From: Polystyrenella longa
GTDB lineage: Bacteria > Planctomycetota > Planctomycetia > Planctomycetales > Planctomycetaceae
NCBI RefSeq assembly: GCF_007750395.1
Contig: NZ_CP036281.1
Coordinates: forward strand, 4,239,001 to 4,303,000
Direction: 5' to 3'
Length of the DNA: 64,000 nucleotides
This document shows positions 54,878 to 64,000 of the stretch, one piece after another. Below the pieces are notes generated by a model that worked only from the letters and a program-made list of their open reading frames with translations, was not told the origin of the DNA and did no database searches. The translations under genes were made by a program, and so were the position numbers. Numbering within the stretch: the stretch's first letter is position 1; every line of letters begins with the position of its first letter.

Positions 54878-55747
54878 TTGATCACGGATGATGGACAAAA
54901 ATCGGCGTCGGTTTCGACGAAACGATTGGAACGCACAAGAAACACCTTGCGGTGTCTTCTCTTGTTCGGTCGAATCGGAATCGGGATGTTTGTCGTAGTA
55001 GCAAGCGTTTTGCTGGCGGGATGTACTCAACCCTTTCTGCCAGCAGGTTCTTCCGTTCCTGGTGGGATCCCCCCTTGGGGTGCAGCAGGACTGGGGACGA
55101 TGGCCTTGCCGCATCCGGCCAGCATTCAGCCACAACCGGCATTCATGCCTCTGGAATCTGGGCCCGGGTCAGCCGGTCAGACTCCAGCGGCACGGGAAAT
55201 ATCACAAACAGGCAATCCCTGGAAACCTAACGAGGAAGAACGGGATTGGAAATGGATTGTAGTTCATCACACAGCCACGGATCGGGGAAGTGTGGAGAGT
55301 ATCCATGAGACTCACCTGAAAAGGCGAGACGGAAATGGAAATCCCTGGCTCGGCATCGGTTATCACTTTGTAATCGGCAATGGGCAGGGGATGGAAGATG
55401 GAGACATTGAACCAACCTTTCGTTGGCGTCAGCAGATGCATGGCGCACATGCGGGGCGGGCAGCGGAAAATCAACAGGGGATCGGAATTGTTCTCGTCGG
55501 TAACTTCGAAAACAAGCCACCTTCCCCAGCCCAACTGACCGCCGTCAAAAGATTGGTTTTTACTCTCAAACAGGAATATGGAATTGATTCTGATAACGTT
55601 ATCGGGCACTATGACATCAAGACCACAGCCTGTCCCGGGAAGCACTTTCCCATTGCAGAAATAGGTTTTTCAGAGCAACCCTGGACATTCAGCTGGAGAG
55701 ACCCGGACGAGTCAAAGTCTGATCTCTTCTCCCTCGAAGGAAATTGA
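54878..55747 (+). CDS. Lipoprotein N-acetylmuramoyl-L-alanine amidase (amidase_2/PGRP fold)
   Basis: 289 residues beginning at TTG 54878. The start is well supported: a perfect AGGAGG ends 6 bp upstream. A signal peptide with lipobox LLAGC (Cys near 49) anchors it to a membrane. After a Pro/Ala/Gly-rich linker, the catalytic domain begins at [15 protein letters not shown] (zinc His), continues through YHFVIGNG and the second region [21 protein letters not shown], and ends at [15 protein letters not shown] with the Cys ligand, giving the H-H-C zinc set of this family. It cuts the bond between muramic acid and the peptide in peptidoglycan. The next gene starts 4 bp after its stop. Confidence 0.93.
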   Translation: MITDDGQKSASVSTKRLERTRNTLRCLLLFGRIGIGMFVVVASVLLAGCTQPFLPAGSSVPGGIPPWGAAGLGTMALPHPASIQPQPAFMPLESGPGSAGQTPAAREISQTGNPWKPNEEERDWKWIVVHHTATDRGSVESIHETHLKRRDGNGNPWLGIGYHFVIGNGQGMEDGDIEPTFRWRQQMHGAHAGRAAENQQGIGIVLVGNFENKPPSPAQLTAVKRLVFTLKQEYGIDSDNVIGHYDIKTTACPGKHFPIAEIGFSEQPWTFSWRDPDESKSDLFSLEGN

Positions 55748-55751
55748 CACC

Positions 55752-56609
55752 ATGAGTTCGCGAATCCCCGAAGACTTCTTCGAAGAGAGCGATGATTTTT
55801 CGCCAAAATACAACGGTGCTGACTTCAGCGATTCTGAGTACGGCGAATACGACGAATCATTTCTTACCGAAGAATGGATGTTGGAACATTTATTCCAACC
55901 GGGCGCGGAAGAAGTGACAGAGTCTCTCTGGTATGAAGAAGACCAACTCTCGGGCGACCGAATTGGAACTCCTTCGGAATCCTTCGTTCCCGAAAAATAC
56001 GAACCCCGATACGCTTACCCGCTGATTGTCTGGTTGCATTCGGCCGCTGATGGACGCCCCACGTTAAGCTCGGTCATGAACACGCTGAGCCCACAGAACT
56101 ACCTGTCCGTCTCTTTTCGCGTCGCTAACGATTCGCCTGTCAGCAGTCGCTCTCTGGCAAGTTGGCCGACATCCGAAGCTGCTGTCGAAAAATTTCTTTC
56201 GGAAATCCATCAGGTCGTCTGCCAGCTGGGCAGCTTGTACCATGTGCACACCGAACGCATTTATCTCGCCGGTTTCGAAGACGCCGGTGCGATGGCACTT
56301 CGACTATTCCTGCAGCGTCCCGATTGGTTTGGTGGTGCAGCCGCCTTTGGTACTCCCTTCCCGGATTCGATGATCATTCCTGAACAGATGCCGATTCTCG
56401 AAGAAAAACGGGTTCTGGTTGCACAGGGAATCAAAGACCCAGTCTCTTCCATCGCTGACTCAGTCTGCTGGACCCGTACATTCAAACAAGCAGGTGTGGA
56501 TTTGACCACAAAACTGTTTGACGGCCAGCACGAATTGACTCCCGAAATGCTGAAATACGTCAATGAATGGTTGATGCACGGCCTTTACGCCGACAACATG
56601 ATTTATTGA
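55752..56609 (+). CDS. Alpha/beta-hydrolase-fold protein with altered nucleophile
   Basis: 285 residues. Residues ~1-75 are acidic and unstructured-looking (EESDDFSPKYNGADFSDSEY). The rest is an alpha/beta-hydrolase of the phospholipase/carboxylesterase group: YPLIVWLHSAADGRP (oxyanion-side loop), RIYLAGFEDAGAMALRLFL (nucleophile elbow), VLVAQGIKDPV (acid Asp) and LFDGQHELTP (His). The elbow should read G-x-S-x-G; here it is GFEDAG, Glu in place of the nucleophilic Ser. Asp and His remain. It is probably not a Ser hydrolase and may be a binding or regulatory protein. The 4-bp gap to the amidase suggests joint expression. Confidence 0.82.
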   Translation: MSSRIPEDFFEESDDFSPKYNGADFSDSEYGEYDESFLTEEWMLEHLFQPGAEEVTESLWYEEDQLSGDRIGTPSESFVPEKYEPRYAYPLIVWLHSAADGRPTLSSVMNTLSPQNYLSVSFRVANDSPVSSRSLASWPTSEAAVEKFLSEIHQVVCQLGSLYHVHTERIYLAGFEDAGAMALRLFLQRPDWFGGAAAFGTPFPDSMIIPEQMPILEEKRVLVAQGIKDPVSSIADSVCWTRTFKQAGVDLTTKLFDGQHELTPEMLKYVNEWLMHGLYADNMIY

Positions 56610-56873
56610 TTTTCTCCTCCGCATCGGCGGAGAAGCAGGCGGAAAATCGTCTTTCCATAATTGGCGATCGTCGCTACACTGCTCGCTCACCAAAAGAGAG
56701 CTATCTCGTCGACGACTCGCGGGCGGATTTAACAGTCCGAAAGAGCAAGGACCACGACTTCTGCTCGAACCGGGCAAGCCTGCTTTGAATCAACCTGATA
56801 ATGATATCGAAGCAAGACAGGCTGGCCCAACGCCTTATCGAAATACTCAAGCATACAAATACAAGGATGTATT

Positions 56874-57767
56874 ATGCGTCGGATCGCTGTGATGAACCAG
56901 AAAGGGGGCGTGGGCAAAACGACCTCCAGTGTGAACCTCGCTGCCGCGCTCGCACAGCAGGGACGAAAGGTCTGCCTCGTCGACCTTGACCCGCAGGGCC
57001 ATAGCTCACTACATCTGGGCGTCGAACCTCACTCGGACGAACCCTCTGTGTACGACGTTTTCAGTGGCACACGTAGCCTGAAAGATGTTCGTCATCTGGT
57101 TTCGGAAAACCTGTGGATTATCCCCGCCTCGCTCGATCTTGCCGCTACTGAAGTAGAACTGGTCGATGCCCAGAACCGCGAAATCGTATTGCGCCAGGCG
57201 ATGGAAAAGATGATGCAGGAGCAACCTGTTGATTACATCGTTATGGACTGCCCGCCTTCGCTCGGTGTATTAACCGTCAACGCTCTGACTGCCGCTGATG
57301 AAGTTTTCATTCCCTTGCAACCGCATTTCTTCGCGCTGCAGGGACTCTCCAAATTGTTGGAGACAACGGCACTCATCACCCGCCGATTGAATCGTAATTT
57401 GAAGGTCAGTGGAATCATGCTCTGCCTGTATGAAACAGGCACTCGACTAGCAGCTGATGTGACTGACGATCTCATTTCCTTCTTGCGTCAAAGTCCTCCT
57501 GATACGCCCTGGGCCAATGCTCAGGTCTTCAATAGCCGTATTCGCCGAAATATCAAACTGGCAGAAGCCCCGAGCTTTGGACAGTCTATCTTTGAATACC
57601 AGCCCAAATCTGCAGGTGCTCTGGACTACGGCGCTTTGGCGACAGAAGTGCTCGCTATGGAAAAAGCAAACGCCGGTGTCGATTCAGACATCAGCACGAC
57701 TTTTCAAATGCCTCAGGCAACTCCGCAGCCACAACAGCCCCCCGGTGAACAACGCTTCGCTGCGTAA
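56874..57767 (+). CDS. ParA/Soj family ATPase (orphan)
   Basis: 297 residues from ATG 56874, with AAGGA 6 bp upstream. The deviant Walker [15 protein letters not shown] (near 10-23), Walker A' [17 protein letters not shown] and Walker [15 protein letters not shown] are intact. [22 protein letters not shown] is the typical ParA C-terminal signature. ParA ATPases position chromosomes, plasmids or other cargo. No ParB gene or clear parS lies nearby, so it may be an orphan that places envelope or cytoplasmic cargo. Its C-terminal ~30 residues are Pro/Gln-rich. Confidence 0.93.
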   Translation: MRRIAVMNQKGGVGKTTSSVNLAAALAQQGRKVCLVDLDPQGHSSLHLGVEPHSDEPSVYDVFSGTRSLKDVRHLVSENLWIIPASLDLAATEVELVDAQNREIVLRQAMEKMMQEQPVDYIVMDCPPSLGVLTVNALTAADEVFIPLQPHFFALQGLSKLLETTALITRRLNRNLKVSGIMLCLYETGTRLAADVTDDLISFLRQSPPDTPWANAQVFNSRIRRNIKLAEAPSFGQSIFEYQPKSAGALDYGALATEVLAMEKANAGVDSDISTTFQMPQATPQPQQPPGEQRFAA

Positions 57768-57795
57768 CTATGGCTCTAAAAATTGATCTACTTTC

Positions 57796-57823
57796 AAGAG
57801 GTTCCTCAGGAACCTCTTTTTTT
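57796..57823 (+). terminator. Intrinsic terminator of the parA-like gene
   Basis: AAGAGGTTCC (57796-57805) pairs with GGAACCTCTT (57809-57818), with a 3-nt loop and seven T after the stem. Confidence 0.9.
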
Positions 57824-58099
57824 ATGCGCCGATTATCCACTTTTTCAAGTCGCTGGAAATGGGGAATCACCCGGCACAATCACACTAAATGAGAGCAGTC
57901 TTTGCTTCCTCACGAAAACGAACTTGGTTGTTTTTCGAGAAATTCGGTTTTAGTGGAAGAGATTTGTGGAAAAACAGCGTCAAAGAAATTGTTCCACGAA
58001 TCTTGCAGTTGGCTCAGAGTTGCCATTCTGCGAAAATCGCGTAGCTTACATAGCCGCCACTTTTGCCCGTGGCGGAGATATATTCCACATACTCTGCAC
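57824..58099. other. Intergenic region before the first giant exported protein
   Basis: 276 bp after the terminator. The downstream gene's frame is open back to 57902 but has no signal-like or family sequence, so I treat it as leader. No promoter stands out. Confidence 0.4.
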
Positions 58100-61000
58100 A
58101 TGTCGGTAACCACCATGCAACCGCGAACTAACACTCTGCGTTCAGTCACTGGGTCAATTTTGGCCTTAGGTCTAATTGGGTTTCTGCTTTCCGGCCCCCT
58201 GTTCGGGCAGGACGAAGAGGAAACCACTTCTAATCCCGTCTCGGCGGAAAAACTGAACGAAAACAATGAAGAGGAGTGGGAAGATGTCATCTTTATTCCC
58301 TTCAAGAATCTAAAGCAGGCACTGCAGGACCAGTCGCAAGTCATTGTCCCTTACCTTGAGTATCTCAAACTCAAAGCCCTTGAACAGCAGAGCACGAAAA
58401 CGACCGCCCTGTTGCAAAAGGCGGAATACGCTACTCGCATCGAAGAAGACACAGCCCGGGTGAGTGCCACATTGCAATTCCAAGTGTGGGGTGAGAAGGA
58501 GGTGACCTTCCCTCTCTCCACTGGCAATGCTGCCCTCGGCGAAGTCAGTTCGGAGCAGGGAGATATTTATTTGCAATCACCAATGGCAGGAACGACAGAA
58601 CTCGTCTTCCCTGCCGCTGGAAATTACACGGTGAAACTGGAAATGATGGTGCAAGTCCAGAAGGGTACTGAAGGCAAAAGCTTTGTTCTCAACATCCCTT
58701 CCAGCAGCGTGACTCAATTCGATCTGACGATCAATGAGGAACGACAGAAGATCGACGTCCAACCAAACGCCGTGCCGGTAGGAACGACATCACAAGCGGG
58801 CGAGACTCGATTCCGCAGCCATTTAAAACCGACGAACCAAATCACCGTTAGCTGGCACCCGGAAGCAGGATCGCGTCCGGAAATGAATCTTCTGACCAGT
58901 GTCGATCAGAAACAGGAAATCACCATTGAAGGAGAGGTTGTACTCACCAAAGCAGAACTGATGTATGAAATTCTGCGCGGCGAGATGGACCAATTACAGA
59001 TTGCGATCCCGCTCTCCCATCAATTGCTCGACATCGAAGCTCCCGGCACGAACTTAAAAGACTGGTCGATTCGGAAAGAAGAAAATAGACAGGTCATCGA
59101 CGTCTCCTTTCTTAGTCCGCTAGAATCGAAATTGACTCTCGTACTCCAGACAGAGCGTCCTCTTGATGAAGGGAACTTGCAATTACTGGGTGCCTCACCA
59201 GATGGCGAGTCATTCAGTATTCAAGCAATCGGAGCCGTTCGTGAACGAGGTGAAGTCATTGTCAAAGCGGCTGGCAGCCTGGATTTGACAGTCACGAAAC
59301 AGGACGGCGTGAGCCGTTTCCGCCAGAATGTAAGCGAGAATGATCTTGGATTTCGCTTTTTCCGACCTGATGCCACTTTGGTAGTCTCTGTTAAACAGAT
59401 CCAACCTCGTGTTCTGGCGACCTTGACGCACCAGAGTAAAATTCAGGAAGAAAGTGTTGAGACAAGAGTCTATGCTCAATTCCAAATCGAACGCGAAGGG
59501 CTGTTTGAAATTGAATTCAACGTGCCCGAAGGATTGAACGTTCAATACGTCAATGGAAATGGTGTCACCGAACATCGGTTTGATGAGGACGCACGTGTTT
59601 TGCATGTCTTCTTCAGCCAGAAGACGAAAGGGCAGGTTGTCCTTGATATCGGTACGACCCAGTTTTTCGAAGAAGTCGCTCCCGATGTCGACTACTTCCT
59701 CTCTCTTATTGAAGCACTGAACGTCGAGAAAGAAGAAGGCACGGTCTCTCTGTATTCGTCACCTTCGATCGACATTCAAGTACTCGAAAATGATCTGTTT
59801 GGATTACTTCCGAATACCTTCATCGAAAACAAAATGATTCCACAGACTCCCAATCTGCCACTTTCCCACTCATGGCGATACAAAGAGCGACCTGTGGAAG
59901 TTTACTTCTTCGTCAAACCCAAACCCGCTCTGGTCACGGCAACGACATCCTCACTTATTGATGTTCAGGATGAGTTGATTCGCGTGCAAAGCGAAATCAA
60001 CTATTCCATACAACATGCAGGAGTAGAGTCATTCCTTGTCGCGGTGCCGGAATCTGTGAGCGAGAAAGTTCGCATCACGCCCGCCACAGAAAGCAGCCAG
60101 CACTTTCAACAGGCAGTGCCCCACGGTGAGCCTGTTGATGGATGGCAAACCTGGTTGATCACCGCTCAACAGCCGGTGCTGGGTAACTTCAAACTCAATC
60201 TCAGTTATGACCAACCCCTCCCCGGTGAAGGCCCCACAGCAGAAGGTGGTTTACGGAAATATGTTTACGAACCGGTCCGGTTAACTCAGGTCACTGTTCC
60301 AGAAGATCTCGAAAAAGACAACCCTCTTCCCGGCAGCATCCGTGGCGAAGTTCAGGTCAAATCGGCACGTCACCTCTCCGTCAAAGGCGAGGCCAGCGGA
60401 GGAAATGTTGAAAACATTGACGTACGCGAAGTAAATCTCAAACAGTATCCGGACGCCACTCTTGCTTATCAATTTTTCGCGGAACCGGTGTCACTCGACT
60501 TGGAAATTCGCAAATACGAAATTCAGGAAGTATTGCAAACGGTCATCAACAAAGCGGGGATTGAAATCGTACTTGCTACCGACGCCACGGCGACTTACCT
60601 CTGTAACTACCGTGTCCGCAGCAGCGAAAGACAACGGTTCGCTATCGAACTTCCGCAGGGCGCGCGTCCTGTCCGCGTCCTGGTCAATGGAGATGATGCC
60701 ACTCTCGAAAAAAGCGACGCCGAGGCCAAAGAAGGGCACGATTCTTATTACTTGAATGTCAGCCGCATGACTGCCTCGGACGCTGACTTTTACGTTTCAA
60801 TTCAATTCATCTGGGAGATGACAGAAGTTCCCTTCTCGACGGCTGGTGGAAAATTGCTGCTCCCCTTACCCATGTTCGACGATCAGGGATCAGGGGCACT
60901 CGTCCAGCAGACCCGGGTCGGAATCTGGGTTCCGCGTGAGTATTCGCTACTAGGTGAACCCGATCGTTTTACCCGCAGTCGTTCGATTCCATTCACATTC

Positions 61001-61519
61001 ACATTCTTCAATGTACGGACACCTTTTTCCCAGAAGATGTCCACTTGGATGGGACTGCCTGAAAATCAGGAAATTGAGTTACCCCAGACGGGCAATGGTT
61101 TTTACTACAACTCACTGGAACAGGTAAATCGGATTGAACTGACCTGGTGGCAGAATTCGTTTTACTCATGGATCATCAGCATCACCGTTGCCATCATTGG
61201 TTTCGTACTGCTGCGAACTTCATGGAATAACCGTATCACGATCCTGTTATGTGCGGTGCTGTTGATGGCGCTCTGCCTGTTGAACTACGGCGACTGGGTG
61301 ATGTTTACTCTGTTCGCTGGTCGCTTTGGGCTGCTGTTCCTTGCGATGCTATGGCTATTCAAGACATGGCAATTCTATCAAACATCGACGACAGAACAGA
61401 TCGTGCCCCTCGACCCGGTCGTCGCCACGTCCTCTGCCAGCGGAGAAACGGCAGAGGTCTCCCCGCCTGTTGAAGAACAGCCTGACAGAACCGATCCTGA
61501 CAAACCTCAGGGAAGTTAA
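58100..61519 (+). CDS. Giant exported beta-rich protein with C-terminal membrane helices, unknown
   Basis: 1139 residues from ATG 58100; the next ATG (58115) is equally possible. The N-terminal signal (VTGSILALGLIGFLLSGPLFGQ) is followed by an acidic stretch, then a long chain of beta-sandwich-like segments running to about residue 1000. Three hydrophobic helices close it (IISITVAIIGFVLLRTS, ITILLCAVLLMALCLLNYG, MFTLFAGRFGLLFLAMLWLF), then a Pro/Glu/Thr-rich tail. So the protein spans the membrane near its C-terminus with most of it outside the cytoplasm. A helix followed by a beta segment near residues 70-175 (YLKLKALEQ ... VSATLQFQVWG ... YTVKLEMMVQV) has a counterpart in the next gene. No known domain recognised. 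Probably cotranscribed with that gene. Confidence 0.72.
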   Translation: MSVTTMQPRTNTLRSVTGSILALGLIGFLLSGPLFGQDEEETTSNPVSAEKLNENNEEEWEDVIFIPFKNLKQALQDQSQVIVPYLEYLKLKALEQQSTKTTALLQKAEYATRIEEDTARVSATLQFQVWGEKEVTFPLSTGNAALGEVSSEQGDIYLQSPMAGTTELVFPAAGNYTVKLEMMVQVQKGTEGKSFVLNIPSSSVTQFDLTINEERQKIDVQPNAVPVGTTSQAGETRFRSHLKPTNQITVSWHPEAGSRPEMNLLTSVDQKQEITIEGEVVLTKAELMYEILRGEMDQLQIAIPLSHQLLDIEAPGTNLKDWSIRKEENRQVIDVSFLSPLESKLTLVLQTERPLDEGNLQLLGASPDGESFSIQAIGAVRERGEVIVKAAGSLDLTVTKQDGVSRFRQNVSENDLGFRFFRPDATLVVSVKQIQPRVLATLTHQSKIQEESVETRVYAQFQIEREGLFEIEFNVPEGLNVQYVNGNGVTEHRFDEDARVLHVFFSQKTKGQVVLDIGTTQFFEEVAPDVDYFLSLIEALNVEKEEGTVSLYSSPSIDIQVLENDLFGLLPNTFIENKMIPQTPNLPLSHSWRYKERPVEVYFFVKPKPALVTATTSSLIDVQDELIRVQSEINYSIQHAGVESFLVAVPESVSEKVRITPATESSQHFQQAVPHGEPVDGWQTWLITAQQPVLGNFKLNLSYDQPLPGEGPTAEGGLRKYVYEPVRLTQVTVPEDLEKDNPLPGSIRGEVQVKSARHLSVKGEASGGNVENIDVREVNLKQYPDATLAYQFFAEPVSLDLEIRKYEIQEVLQTVINKAGIEIVLATDATATYLCNYRVRSSERQRFAIELPQGARPVRVLVNGDDATLEKSDAEAKEGHDSYYLNVSRMTASDADFYVSIQFIWEMTEVPFSTAGGKLLLPLPMFDDQGSGALVQQTRVGIWVPREYSLLGEPDRFTRSRSIPFTFTFFNVRTPFSQKMSTWMGLPENQEIELPQTGNGFYYNSLEQVNRIELTWWQNSFYSWIISITVAIIGFVLLRTSWNNRITILLCAVLLMALCLLNYGDWVMFTLFAGRFGLLFLAMLWLFKTWQFYQTSTTEQIVPLDPVVATSSASGETAEVSPPVEEQPDRTDPDKPQGS

Positions 61520-61591
61520 GCACGGCTTGTCGCTTCGGCACTTTTGTCCTTATTTGACATTCAGCAGGTTTATTCAGGTATCGAGTTCATC

Positions 61592-64000
61592 ATGAATACG
61601 CATCTCCATACGCAATACCAATCATTAGCAACTTCCGAGACAATCGGCTTTAAACGACGCTTGCTTTGGTTGACGATGGTAATGGTTCTTCCCGCCGTCC
61701 AGTTCTTGACCGGGCTCTCCCACGCAGTAGCGGGAGAGGTCCCCTCGGCAGACGAAAAACCATTAATGATTCGGATTCCTCATTCGGCTTTGGAACAACT
61801 CGATCTGGAAGCCAAATCCGTCTTTCTGAAATTGAACGAATTCCGGGAACTCTGGACGAAGGCAAAGGCCCAGAGGGAGACCAACCAGGCACCGATTCTA
61901 ACCCGGGCGACCTATGAGGCTTCTCTACAGGAGAAACTGCTTAAGATCACTGGCACCTACGAGGTGCGCAGCAAGAGTAATCGCTGGCAAACTTTAACTC
62001 TGCCAGTTAAGAATATGGCAGTCGTTTCGGCAACGATTAACGACGAACCGGCGCTGCTCGGAAAAAGCGAAACAGGGCCTGTTCTGTTCTTGAAAGAAGA
62101 AGGTGCACACTCCCTTAAAATCGAATACGCCGTTCCCATTCGTCCCGGTGGCAGCGACCAGGTGATGATCTTTTCATTGCCACCTGTGGCTTCGGGCCAA
62201 ATGAAAATCATCCTACCCGCGGGAAAAAGGCTCCTTGCGAATACGCAAATGCTTTCTTCGACCACGACAGAAGAAGGCCAGCAGCAATACCTGTTTCCCA
62301 TCGGGAATCAGTCCGACTGGACATTACGCGTAACCGAGAAAAATGAAGATGCTGAACAGGACCGTCTCTTTCTCGCCAGTTCTGTCTTCACCGTCTACGC
62401 CAGAGCTGCCGAAATTTCCTGGACAGGCACAACACAACTGGAAGTCTACGGTCAGCCGTTAGATGTCGTGACTTGCTCCGTGCCGAGCCACCTTGAAGTG
62501 ATGTCCGTCACCTCTACCGGTCTGGATTCGTGGGATCTTCAGGAAGATCCGCTTAATCCCAAACGAACCCAAATCAAATTAAGCTATCGACAGGGCATCA
62601 CCGGAAAACGGGAAGTGACCATTCAAGGGGTCACGACCGCCGACACCGAAGGTCGTTGGTTATTTCCAAATCTCGTCGTCAACTCTGCTGATTCTCAATG
62701 GGGAGAAATCACCCTCGGCTACACTGCCCCGTGGAAAGTCCGTGTTGAAACAATGGAAGGAGTTCGACGAAAAATCGGCGTTGGTCAAGCGGAGTCTCGC
62801 CCGAGCCGATTCGATCGCGCACTTGACTTCGACGTCTGGCGCCCCGATTTTGAACTCCGTTTCATGAACGAGACAACGAAATCGAGTTACCATGCCGCAC
62901 TTGCTTCTGTGCTCGCCATCGAAGAGCAGGGAGTCAGTTTTCAAAGTCAAATTACTTTGGAAGCAACGGGTACAGAACTATTCAATTTCGAATTCACTTT
63001 ACCAGCAAACTGGGAAATCGAATCGATCCAATCGGGCGATCAAGCTCTGGTTTGGAAAACTCTCATGTCTGAACCGGGTGAACAGCGAATTCAGGTACCA
63101 CTGAATACGGTCTTGCTTCCGGGAGGAACATCTAGTCTGCAAATCAAAGCGAATCTGGTCGACTGGATTCTGCAGGATGAATCGGTGATCACCTTACCAC
63201 AGATCGAGCTAGCCGAAGCCGATCTGGTCGAAGGGACTCTGGTCATTCAGGCAGAAGAGAGGTTCAACGTACAGCACCTCAATTCCTCAGCCCTCGAACC
63301 AATCATCTTCGGATTGCCTAATGAACGGTTAAGCTACCGTTTTCATGAAGGGGAATACGATGGAGAAATCAGTGTTGAATCTAAACCAGCACTCGTTGTC
63401 GCGCAGACCACCAGTCTGGCTCGGTTGGAGAAGAAAGAACTCATCGCTAATCACGAAGTCCTTCTCGACGTCTCACACGCTCCGATTTACAGCCTCATCA
63501 TTTCTGTCACGGAGTTGGAAGACAATAACCTGCAGTTCTCGCTGGCAGGTTCAAACATCCGGGTCACAGCCGAATTGCTGGGCGAAGATCAAGCAGCCGC
63601 ACAGGAAACCCCTGGAGAGCAAAGCCACACCTGGCGACTTGGTTTCAGCCAACCGCTGCAGGGCGAACATTTACTCACATTTGAAACACGTCGTCCCCGC
63701 AAGGTAGACGAGACGACCTTTAATCTGCCTGAAATTCGTTTCGACCATGTGGACCGTCAATATGGAACATTGCTGGTTGAAGCCGAACCCGAACAGCGCA
63801 TCGCTACCACTGCAATCAACTCAGTGAATCAACCTCTACCTGAACAATCACTGACAAACATCGCCCTGGTGAATTTGCAATTCACTTCGCGGCTGGTTCA
63901 CGCATACAGTTACGTACGTAAGGGCTACCGCTGGTCGATCTCGGAAGAACGATTCGACCGAAGTGGCCTCGCCGTCGCGTTCTGTGATGAAGCCAACATC
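61592..64000 (+). CDS. Exported beta-rich protein related to the upstream gene, 3' end outside window
   Basis: 803 residues are visible and the frame is open to the window end, so the C-terminus is missing. The signal peptide is LLWLTMVMVLPAVQFLTGLSHAVAG. It is followed by a helix (LDLEAKSVFLKLNEFRELW), then YEASLQEKLLKITGTYEV, LTLPVKNMAVVSATIND and GAHSLKIEYAVPI, the same order as near the start of the preceding protein. The remainder is repeated beta-strand-rich segments. It starts 72 bp after the upstream stop on the same strand. Likely to form a complex or layer with that protein outside the cytoplasm. Function unknown; membrane helices may lie beyond the window. Confidence 0.72.
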   Translation, partial: MNTHLHTQYQSLATSETIGFKRRLLWLTMVMVLPAVQFLTGLSHAVAGEVPSADEKPLMIRIPHSALEQLDLEAKSVFLKLNEFRELWTKAKAQRETNQAPILTRATYEASLQEKLLKITGTYEVRSKSNRWQTLTLPVKNMAVVSATINDEPALLGKSETGPVLFLKEEGAHSLKIEYAVPIRPGGSDQVMIFSLPPVASGQMKIILPAGKRLLANTQMLSSTTTEEGQQQYLFPIGNQSDWTLRVTEKNEDAEQDRLFLASSVFTVYARAAEISWTGTTQLEVYGQPLDVVTCSVPSHLEVMSVTSTGLDSWDLQEDPLNPKRTQIKLSYRQGITGKREVTIQGVTTADTEGRWLFPNLVVNSADSQWGEITLGYTAPWKVRVETMEGVRRKIGVGQAESRPSRFDRALDFDVWRPDFELRFMNETTKSSYHAALASVLAIEEQGVSFQSQITLEATGTELFNFEFTLPANWEIESIQSGDQALVWKTLMSEPGEQRIQVPLNTVLLPGGTSSLQIKANLVDWILQDESVITLPQIELAEADLVEGTLVIQAEERFNVQHLNSSALEPIIFGLPNERLSYRFHEGEYDGEISVESKPALVVAQTTSLARLEKKELIANHEVLLDVSHAPIYSLIISVTELEDNNLQFSLAGSNIRVTAELLGEDQAAAQETPGEQSHTWRLGFSQPLQGEHLLTFETRRPRKVDETTFNLPEIRFDHVDRQYGTLLVEAEPEQRIATTAINSVNQPLPEQSLTNIALVNLQFTSRLVHAYSYVRKGYRWSISEERFDRSGLAVAFCDEANI

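Noticed and set aside
57902-58099. 66-codon N-terminal extension of the first giant exported protein
   Set aside because: The frame is open, but it is Cys/Arg-rich without family character and would bury the signal peptide that begins after ATG 58100.
1-64000. CRISPR array, rRNA, tRNA, prophage or insertion sequence
   Set aside because: No regularly spaced repeats, RNA gene signatures, integrase/transposase genes or phage structural genes were found by reading both strands.

Overview
The window looks like a chromosomal segment of a planctomycete. The evidence is family content: a DUF1559 pseudopilin-like protein, a giant PVC-type cytochrome c/beta-propeller protein, squalene-hopene cyclase, many lipoproteins and exported proteins with no clear function, weak or absent ribosome-binding sites at many starts, and core genes scattered rather than in long operons. 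Genus cannot be fixed from sequence alone. I found no rRNA, tRNA, CRISPR array, prophage or complete insertion sequence.

Layout. 0-5 kb: 3' part of an exported DUF11-repeat protein, a membrane acyltransferase-like protein flanked by two near-identical terminators, and a short primary-type sigma factor. 5-14 kb: a Ser/Thr kinase, a Rep/UvrD helicase, two tandem membrane-anchored leucine-rich-repeat paralogues (the first broken by one in-frame stop) and squalene-hopene cyclase. 14-21 kb: an orphan ExbD, an exported planctomycete protein, then a leftward ABC transporter/DUF3299 cluster whose permease carries a His-rich loop and whose promoter overlaps a perfect Fur-family-type inverted repeat. 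20-25 kb: pcm, cstA, a 1.1-kb gene-poor stretch with a possible decayed gene, csrA, a cupin and a lipoprotein. 26-30 kb: a DAHP synthase gene preceded by what reads as a complete aromatic amino-acid attenuator (promoter, leader peptide with six aromatic residues in nine, competing antiterminator and terminator), then def and fmt separated by a REP-type doublet and a 15-bp tandem repeat. 30-41 kb: the PVC cytochrome protein, an orphan DNA methyltransferase, a double-domain universal stress protein, a cysteine desulfurase, two exported proteins sharing a YHS-like module, and a membrane-anchored coiled-coil protein. 41-49 kb: polA, coaE, rho, ribH, nusB and a PilZ protein. 49-64 kb: a large acidic lipoprotein, a methyltransferase, a His-rich exported protein, a DUF1559 protein, a lipoprotein amidase coupled to a catalytically altered alpha/beta-hydrolase, an orphan ParA, and two related giant exported beta-rich proteins, the second cut by the window end.

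How genes work together. Best supported groups are the ABC ATPase, permease and two DUF3299 proteins (probable metal-responsive export or uptake system); def and fmt (N-formylmethionine cycle); rho and nusB (transcription termination/antitermination, not adjacent but close); aroF with its leader; and the amidase/hydrolase pair. The strongest candidates for something undescribed are the aroF attenuator, the Fur-type-operator ABC/DUF3299 system, and the LRR gene with a single in-frame stop.
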